Source: Adenophora triphylla var. japonica (Eukaryota > Streptophyta > Magnoliopsida > Asterales > Campanulaceae). Taken from it: a stretch of 64,000 nucleotides of DNA. Position numbers and translations under genes: made by a program. Shown in pieces: positions 57,542-64,000 of this stretch. The notes below the pieces were generated by a model. It saw only the letters and a program-made list of their open reading frames with translations. It searched no databases and was not told where the DNA came from. The DNA lies in NCBI GenBank assembly GCA_022495995.1, contig JAFEMH010004897.1:62001-126000 (forward strand). The letters are read 5' to 3'. Each line of letters starts with the position of its first letter. Position 1 is the stretch's first letter.

Positions 57542-58979
57542 GTAAATGGTCCGTCGAAATCACAAACAAATCTCAAAAAAAAAAATCCGGTCTCATCAGG
57601 GATCGTCCCTATACACTTTCCGAGCTTGATCCCCGATATCAGTTGGTTTTCTCCTTGTGATTAATCAAAATATTTGTTCATATCAGATTTAGGAGTTGAA
57701 TAACCCGAACATTAACAAAGGGTTTTAAGCAGCCTTGTGATCATCATGAATAAGACAATTTTTCAAGTGTCTCGGCAAGTCTTCTCTCTCTACATCATAG
57801 GAAAATAGAGCCAAACACTGTCTTTCTGTCAGCAGGGGCTTCCATAAACTTTTCCACACCTTGTAACGCTTATACTCTCTCAAAAGAGTCAAACCTAAAG
57901 CGAGTGTGTATACACAAAATCGGGATTCATTCCCACTTTTCGAAAGATGTGCCTCGCACGTAAACATTCCCGAGTCTTGTCCATTGGTGGTTGACTAAGA
58001 TCTGAAAGATGGGTGCCTCCTTGGTCACATGATAACTCCGCATGCGCAATAGGATCGCTTCCGTGTTTCTTCACGCCGGGCTTGCTAAGCGGTCCTCCTG
58101 TGTTCTCCCATGTACGACTCTTTAAGATGGGACTTCTATAGTCATCCTTGGGTCCACATTGCGTTCTTCACTACGAGATAGATTCGCCAAGTCACTTCTT
58201 CAAAATCCAGGCTTTGCCTACTCAGGATCCGGGGGCTTTGTCAAGACGGTCTTTTGGACCCGAATTTTATCAAGAAAGAATTTCAGCTTTAGAACTTGGC
58301 ATATGGCAACTCCCTGCATCATCAAAAGTTGAGAATTGGGAATCTCCTCATATCAGCATTTCGTCAAATCACAACTAACCCAAACAAAAGAGGGTTCATT
58401 CATGTCAACATGCTTTGATTCTAGAGCCTGTCAGCGTCAGCTTCAAATGTCCGAGACTGAAAAGAAATTTCAATCGAGACCCGGGGTTCAAATCCAACTT
58501 CATCCCAAGATCAAAATTGACCTCATCAATAACATGCAATTCAGTTCGCGACTAAAGGATACCACCCCACCAGCTCAAAGTTTGTCCCAAACAGTCAACA
58601 ACACATATATCCCCTCTCATCACCATGCATCCCCACAAAAATCTCCCCAGGGCTCATGTAGCATGCACAAAACTTGAATCAATAGGAAAAATCCTAAGTG
58701 ATTGAAAATCATAAATCGTAATTTCCCTGCCAAAAGCTTAGGCCAAGAGCATCTTCGAAAGCAAATAAACGCATCATCTCATAATCATTTTTGGTTCTAT
58801 GCATGCATCCGCCATCATGAATGCCATATATGCATCTTCCTCTTCACTAACAAATGCAGGAATTCAAACGTAATCCCCCTTTTCGGCAAGGATGATCTTC
58901 ACCAAAGACGACCTCAAATGGATGAAAACAGTCCCCAACATCCACAAACATATGAAGACCGCCTCCGGTGTCTACAAAT

Positions 58980-59800
58980 CGGCCGGGACGCCAAGCTCTC
59001 CAATACAATTCCGGTCGGGCGCCAAGTTCTCCAATACAATTCGGTCGGGGGACGCCAAGTTCTCCAATACAATTCGGGCCGAGACGCCAAGTTCTCCAAT
59101 ACAATCCGGTCGAGACGCCAAGCTCTCCAATACAATCAGTCAAGGACGCCAAGCTCTCCAATAAAATTCGGCCGAGACGCCAAGTTCTCCAATACAATTC
59201 GGCCGTGGACGCCAAGTTCTCCAATACAATTGGGCCGAGACGCCAAGTTCTCCAATACAATCCGGTCAGAGATGCCAAGCTCTCCAATACAATCAGGTCA
59301 AGGACGCCAAGCTCTCCAATACAATTCGGTCAGAGACGCCAAGTTCTCCAATACAATCCGTCGTAGACGCCGGGCTCTCCAATACAATCAGGTCAAGGAC
59401 GCCAAGTTCTCCAATACAATCCGGCCGAGACGCCAAGCTCTCCAATACAATCAGGTCAAGGACGCCAAGTTCTCCAATGCAAATCGGTCAGAGACGCCAA
59501 GTTCTCAAAACGCAAATCGGTCAAGGATGCCAAGTCCTCCAATACAAATCAGGTCAAGGACGCCAAGTCAAATCGGTCAGGGACGCCAGGCTCTCCAATA
59601 CAGTACGGTCGGAGACGCCAAGTTCTCAAAATGCAAATCGGTCAAAGATACCAAGGTCTCAAATACAGTACGGTCAGAGACGCCAAGTTCTCCAATACAA
59701 ATCGGTCAGGGACGCCAAGTTCTCAAATACAAATCGGTCAGGGACGCCAAGTTCTCAAATACAATGCGATTAGAGACACCAAGTTCTCAAAAGCAAGAAG
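58980..59800 (+). repeat. About 30-bp tandem array, some 27 units
   Basis: Unit: GACGCCAAGTTCTCCAATAC followed by AATTCGGTCA-like ends. Early units have CCAATACAATTCGG, later units CAAAT(A/G)CAAATCGGTCA, a gradual change along the array. Because unit length varies, long frames stay open on both strands (58702-59811 plus; 58847-59287 minus) but encode only the repeat. Confidence 0.9.
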
Positions 59801-60044
59801 TCCCAATGTGAAGACAAGCTCAAAAACCTCTACAAGTTTGACGATCACCAGCAAGATGCAGACTCAACCAAACTCCTCCTTCAGGTCAAAATGCCTCCAA
59901 AGACAGCAAATCGTCGGCGTAAAACCGTCCCACGAACGGCAACCTAACAACTCTTCATCAACATCAGCCGTAGCCTCGCCTACTGTGTAAGCACAAAGAT
60001 GTATGAAAGCATATCTTAATCAACTACTTTTCTAAAAGAACATT

Positions 60045-61900
60045 ATCATCAAATCTTAGGGCGACTTCCCAAAAAAATAGTCAAACCTCAAATAGTCAAA
60101 CCATAGGGCGACTTCCCCAAAATAGTCAAACCATAGGGTGACTTCCCAAAAACAGTCAGATTACAGGGCGACTTCCCAAAAATAGTCAAACCATAGGGCG
60201 ACTTCCCCAAAATAGTCAAACCATAGGGTGACTTCCCAAAAACAAATGATTACAGGCGACTTCCCAAAAATAGTCAAACCATAGGGTGACTTCCCAAAAA
60301 TAGTCAGATCTTAGGGTGACTTCCCAAAAATAGTCAAACCACAGGGCGACTTCCCAAAAATAGTCAAACCATAGGGTGACTTCCCAAAAATAGTCAGATC
60401 TTAGGGTGACTTCCCAAAAATAGTCAAACCATGTGGCGACTTCCCAAAATAGTCAAACCATAGGGTGACTTCCCAAAAACAAAATGGAGGGCGACATCGC
60501 CCAAAAATAGTCAAACCATAGGGCGACTTCCCCAAAATAGTCAAACCATAGGGTGACTTCCCAAAAACAAATGCAGTTACAGGCGACTTCCCAAAAATAG
60601 TCAAACCATAGGCGACTTCCCCAAAAAATAGTCAAACCATAGGGTGACTTCCCAAAAACGATGATTACGGGCGACTTCCCAAAAATAGTCAAACCATAGG
60701 GTGACTTCCCAAAAATAGTCGATCATGTGGCGACTTCCCAAAATAGTCGGATCATAGGGCGACTTCCCCAAAATAGTCAAACCATAGGGTGACTTCCCAA
60801 AACAACAGTTACAGGCGACTTCCCAAAAATAGTCAAACCGTAGGCGACTTCCCCAAAATAGTCAAACCATAGGGTGACTTCCCAAAAACGATGATTAGTG
60901 GCGACTTCCCAAAAATAGTCAAACCATAGGGTGACTTCCCAAAAATAGTCGAGATCTTAGGGTGACTTCCCAAAATAGTCAAACCACAGGACGACTTCCC
61001 AAAAATAGTCAAACCATTGGGTGACTTCCCAAAAAAAGTCAGATCTTAGGGTGACTTCCCAAAAATAGTCAAACCTTAGGGCGACTTCCCCAAAATAGTC
61101 AAACCATAGGGTGACTTCCCAAAATAGCAACACACGGCGATCCCAAAATAGTCAAACCATAGGGCGACTTCCCAAAATAGTCAAACCATAGGGTGACTTC
61201 CCAAAACGATGATTACAGGCGACTTCCCAAAAATAGTCAAACCATAGGGTGACTTCCCAAAAATAGTCGATTTTAGGGTGACTTCCCAAAATAATAGTCG
61301 ATCTTAGGGCGACTTCCCCCAAAACAAACAAAACCTTAGGGTGACTTCCCAAAAATAGTCAAACCATAGGGCGACTTCCCCAAAATAGTCAAACCATAGG
61401 GTGACTTCCCAAAAACAATCACACAGGCGACTTCCCAAAAATAGTCAAACCATAGGGCGACTTCCCAAAATAGTCAAACCATAGGGTGACTTCCCAAAAA
61501 AAATGATTACAGGGCGACTTCCCCAAAATAGTCAAACCATAGGGTGACTTCCCAAAAATAGTCGAGATCTTAGGGTGACTTCCCAAAAATAGTCGGATCT
61601 TAGGGCGACTTCCCAAAATGGAGTCAAAACCTTAGGGTGATTTCCTAAAAATAGTCAAACCATAGGGTGACTTCCCGAAAATAATCGTATCTTAGGGCGA
61701 CTTCCCAAAACAATCGAGACCATAGGAGACTTCCCAAAAATAGTCGATCATAGGGTGACTTCCGAAACAGTCAAAACCTTAGGGGCGACTTCCCCCAAAA
61801 CAGTCAAAACCTTAGGGTGACTTCCCAAAACAATGCACCATAGGGTGACTTCCCAAAAATAGTCGAATCTTAGGGCGACCTTCCTAAAGCAAAAGAGGGT
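60045..61900 (+). repeat. About 30-bp tandem array, roughly 60 units, with higher-order pattern
   Basis: Unit: AAATAGTCAAACCATAGGG followed by (C/T)GACTTCCCAA. Variants GGGCGACTTCCCC, GGGTGACTTCCCA, CAGATCTTAGGG and GATTACAGG alternate in repeated blocks of several units, implying multi-unit duplications. Only degenerate units lie at the right end. Confidence 0.92.
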
Positions 61901-61927
61901 CGACGACTAAAGATAGTTGAAAGACCC

Positions 61928-61971
61928 GAACTACGATCGGCTTGATTCCTCTTAAGGATACGTAGGTAGCC
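61928..61971 (+). ncRNA. Conserved stem-loop motif, copy 4
   Basis: GAACTACGATCGGCTTGAT ... ATACGTAGGTAGCC, outer arms CTACG/CGTAG, inner hairpin TCCTCTTAAGGA. It lies about 110 bases before the 3' LTR. Confidence 0.5.
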
Positions 61972-62064
61972 TATTAAATAGGTTCAGCCACTCGATCACT
62001 TGATCATCTCGCCAAATATGGAGCCTTACTCTTATCGACGACCCCGCTTCCTTCGAAGCGCCGT

Positions 62065-62078
62065 CGCCGAGGGGCTAC
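62065..62078 (+). other. Polypurine-like tract of the inner element
   Basis: CGCCGAGGGGCTAC directly abuts the 3' LTR start; short and imperfect. Confidence 0.45.
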
Positions 62079-63770
62079 TGTAAGTGCTCCAATTTGAGCT
62101 TGTTAGCATTTTCGTTAGAAAATTAACGAAAGTTATAACATTACTAACATTCCTAACTTTTCTAACAAAGTAAGGGTAAAATGGGCATTGCCACTTTAAG
62201 TTAAACCAAGAAAAGAATCTCAAAAAGCAAAAGAAATTAGAAAAATCCGAATTAAGAAAGTTGAAAAACAACTTGATTTGAATTTTAAAAAAGATTATTC
62301 TTCCTGTCCAAAAGCCAGCTAGATCAGCAGATGAACAAGGCACGCGTCGATCCTTGTCCGCGCGGATACGTTTGATTCTCACAGTGTCCTATAAATTGAA
62401 CCCTCCTCTCTCAGTTTACACAACACATTTTGATCACAACAACGAAGTTCTGGCGAAATATAGAGAGAAAACAGTGGGAATCTCTAGATTGCCACCATTT
62501 TCTCTTGAATCTTTCCCAATCTCACTCCAAACACAAATCCAAACACCAAACCTTGATACTCCTCAAGCCAAACACCAAATCTTGATACTCCTCAAGTCAA
62601 ATTCCAAGCCTAGGAAGATAGGGTGTCACCATTGGTAAAGCCCTCCTTCTCAAAACCCTAAAATTCTCTTTTGATTTCTTGATCATCTTGTTCTTCTTAC
62701 TTTGACTTATTTTATGTCTAGTTTAACTTGAGTTTTGACCTAAGATGGTCATCTTGAAGTTCATCTTCATGAATGACCATCTCAAGTGGTCCACATTTTA
62801 GATCTTTAGTCAATTCTTTCTCTTTGGTTTCATCTTTACAAAACCCCCTTTCCCTTTGCAAAGGACATGTTTAAACCCCATAAATTCCCCAAGGATGACT
62901 TGAATATGATAACCACTTAATAAAAAGTAGTGGTATCAAGTCTAGGGATGAAAATGGGGTGAACATAGATGCAAATCCCCCAAAAATCACATTTTCCCTC
63001 AAGAACATCTTGCTGTCCAGTAGCATTGTTCTGAGACCTCAGTCCATTTTCCTATTTTTTGGACCCAGTAAAACTTGGAATTGGATGTTGACTACAAAAC
63101 ACTTTTTGTAGCCAACATCCAGAGATTTCCATACATAATTTTATTTTATTTTTTGAGTAAGTAAAACTCCTTTTTTCAATTTTTATTTTAGAGGCCAGTT
63201 CATCAGCTTCTGGAAATCCAGATTTCACATCTGAGATTTCTAGAAGGTTTTGACCCCTCAAATTACTTCCAAAATGTAAAGTTCCTTTGCAGAAACCCTA
63301 TTTAGGGTGTTTTAAGAAACTTTCATTCTCGGACTTTCCCCAGATTCTGAGGTTTTGAAGCCTTTAAGTCCATTTCAAAGTCAAGGGTCAACTGCCTTCT
63401 TTCATTCTGGCAGAATTGCTTTTCAAATCCAAAAATCTTTTGAGTGCCAAGACTCGACCCAAAAATCATACCAAAAATCTTGGGGATTGTTCAAAGTCTT
63501 ATAAAGAGTTCCCTATTTTTGTTTTTCTCAGTTTCAACTCGTTTTGGTCAAAACACACACACACACACACACATACAACAAAGGATTTCAAATGTTTGGA
63601 AGACTCGTTTTGCGAGGCGCGTCGGGTGCACACTAACGTCCTTCCCGACGCGTAACATGACCTCCGAACCTAAATCTCTGATCTCGGGCTTTTTTCAAAG
63701 TTTTGTCCCTTAAAACAAAAACGGCGTGGCGACTCCGTTTGATTTCAAAAAAAAATCGGGCATCATCACA
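62079..63770 (+). repeat. 3' LTR of the inner element
   Basis: 1692 bp with intact TATA box TATAAATT at 62390-62397, (CA)n at about 63553-63576 and the GCGTCGGG/CCCGACGC hairpin at 63619-63651. The GTCCT duplication follows. Confidence 0.93.
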
Positions 63771-63775
63771 GTCCT

Positions 63776-64000
63776 CAGCATTTCAGCGAATTCGGTCACA
63801 AGCACCTCCTCCTGCAGGTAAACACAGCAAAGGTATGTCAATAAACTTCAAATGCGAGACATATCTGTAATAAATGCTACATAAAAGAGGAATCCCAGCA
63901 CGGCATGATGCCTTTCTAAAAAATTCCCACAAACAAAAGTTCTTACATGACTCACAAAATGCGCCATCAAACTCAACTTAGGTCCAGACGCCTTAGAATA
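63776..64000 (+). mobile_element. Outer element resumes after the inner insertion
   Basis: CAGCATTTCAGCGAATTCGG resembles the last units of the 49855-50400 array (TCATCATTTCAGCAACTTCG). No further feature before the window ends. Confidence 0.65.

Larger units (their letters stand above)
55816..58700 (+). other. Noncoding 3' region of the inner element, first part
   Basis: Similar in order to 45000-47150 of the outer element (see that entry). Holds A-rich runs near 56580-56685, a CCTCT/AGAGG array and a stem-loop motif. No coding frame recognised. Confidence 0.55.
50406..63770 (+). mobile_element. Gag-only Tat/Ogre-like LTR element (inner), complete
   Basis: 13.4 kb with nearly identical LTRs (50406-52095 and 62079-63770) and a perfect 5-bp duplication GTCCT (50401-50405, 63771-63775). 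It has a primer site, a conserved leader, a gag region with capsid core and zinc-like tail, then over 6 kb without any pol motif on either strand. That stretch is filled with spacer and two large tandem arrays. It is a relative of the surrounding outer element. LTR similarity suggests a recent insertion even though the copy lacks enzymes, so it must have been mobilised in trans. Confidence 0.9.
40657..64000 (+). mobile_element. Gag-only Tat/Ogre-like LTR element (outer), 3' end beyond window
   Basis: The 5' LTR at 40657-42082 is followed by a primer site TGGCGACTCCGCTGGGGA. After it come a long leader, a gag-like frame, a spacer with conserved motifs, an antisense spliced coding region, and a short-unit tandem array. 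That array is interrupted at 50405 by the inner element and resumes at 63776. No protease, RT, RNase H or integrase motif was found on either strand. The 3' LTR is outside the window, so absence of pol further downstream cannot be excluded. It resembles the non-autonomous TR-GAG class. Confidence 0.75.

Noticed and set aside
58702..59811. Plus-strand 369-codon frame and minus-strand frame 58847-59287 as genes
   Set aside because: They encode only the 30-bp repeat read in shifting frames.
60045..61900. CRISPR-like array of 30-bp repeats
   Set aside because: Units are contiguous without unique spacers, the sequence is plant nuclear DNA inside an LTR element, and no cas genes exist.

Overview
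The window is nuclear DNA of a flowering plant, most likely a eudicot with a large, repeat-rich genome. It is dominated by nested LTR retrotransposons of the Ty3/gypsy Tekay (chromovirus) and Tat/Ogre lineages. The AT-rich spacers carry hAT, Stowaway, TRIM and Helitron elements, and I find only one credible host gene. No organelle, bacterial or rRNA/tRNA signature was seen. The species cannot be named from the sequence alone.

Layout. Positions 1-12,962 hold the 3' part of a Tat element (its antisense ORF and 3' LTR). It is split by a minus-strand Tekay chromovirus at 2,258-11,773 with LTRs of about 2.48 kb, a TCTAA target duplication, an initiator-tRNA-Met primer site, and a polyprotein broken by only two stop codons. 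Positions 13.4-26 kb are gene-bearing spacer: a Stowaway MITE, two inverted copies of one hAT MITE flanking a 1.57-kb Helitron, then the host gene. That gene is a small plant protein with a probable mitochondrial presequence, with coding exons 16,884-17,295 and 20,772-20,848. Its introns carry hAT, TRIM and MITE insertions. Positions 26,061-40,230 are a roughly 2-kb hAT element opened by a decayed full-length Tat retrotransposon (27,242-39,377; 657/659-bp LTRs; gag and pol on +, a long antisense ORF on -). From 40,657 to beyond the window end lies a gag-only Tat/Ogre-like element, and inside it sits a related complete gag-only element at 50,406-63,770 (1,690/1,692-bp LTRs, GTCCT duplication).

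How the parts work together. Neither gag-only element has any visible protease, RT, RNase H or integrase, so both would depend on enzymes from a relative. They share far more than LTR borders and primer site: a leader block, a hairpin upstream of the primer site with compensatory base changes, and a stem-loop motif present four times. These look like RNA signals kept under selection. Several of the elements independently carry arrays of short inverted repeats (GGGCGACCGCCC, GGTCCGTACGGACC, CGACTCTTAGTCG, CCTCT...AGAGG). The structured RNA motifs, the palindromic LTR arrays and the spliced antisense coding regions are the most interesting content.

Limits: all homology calls are from reading motifs by eye; no alignment or database search was run. 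Element borders supported by target duplications are reliable to the base. Borders given as approximate are not.
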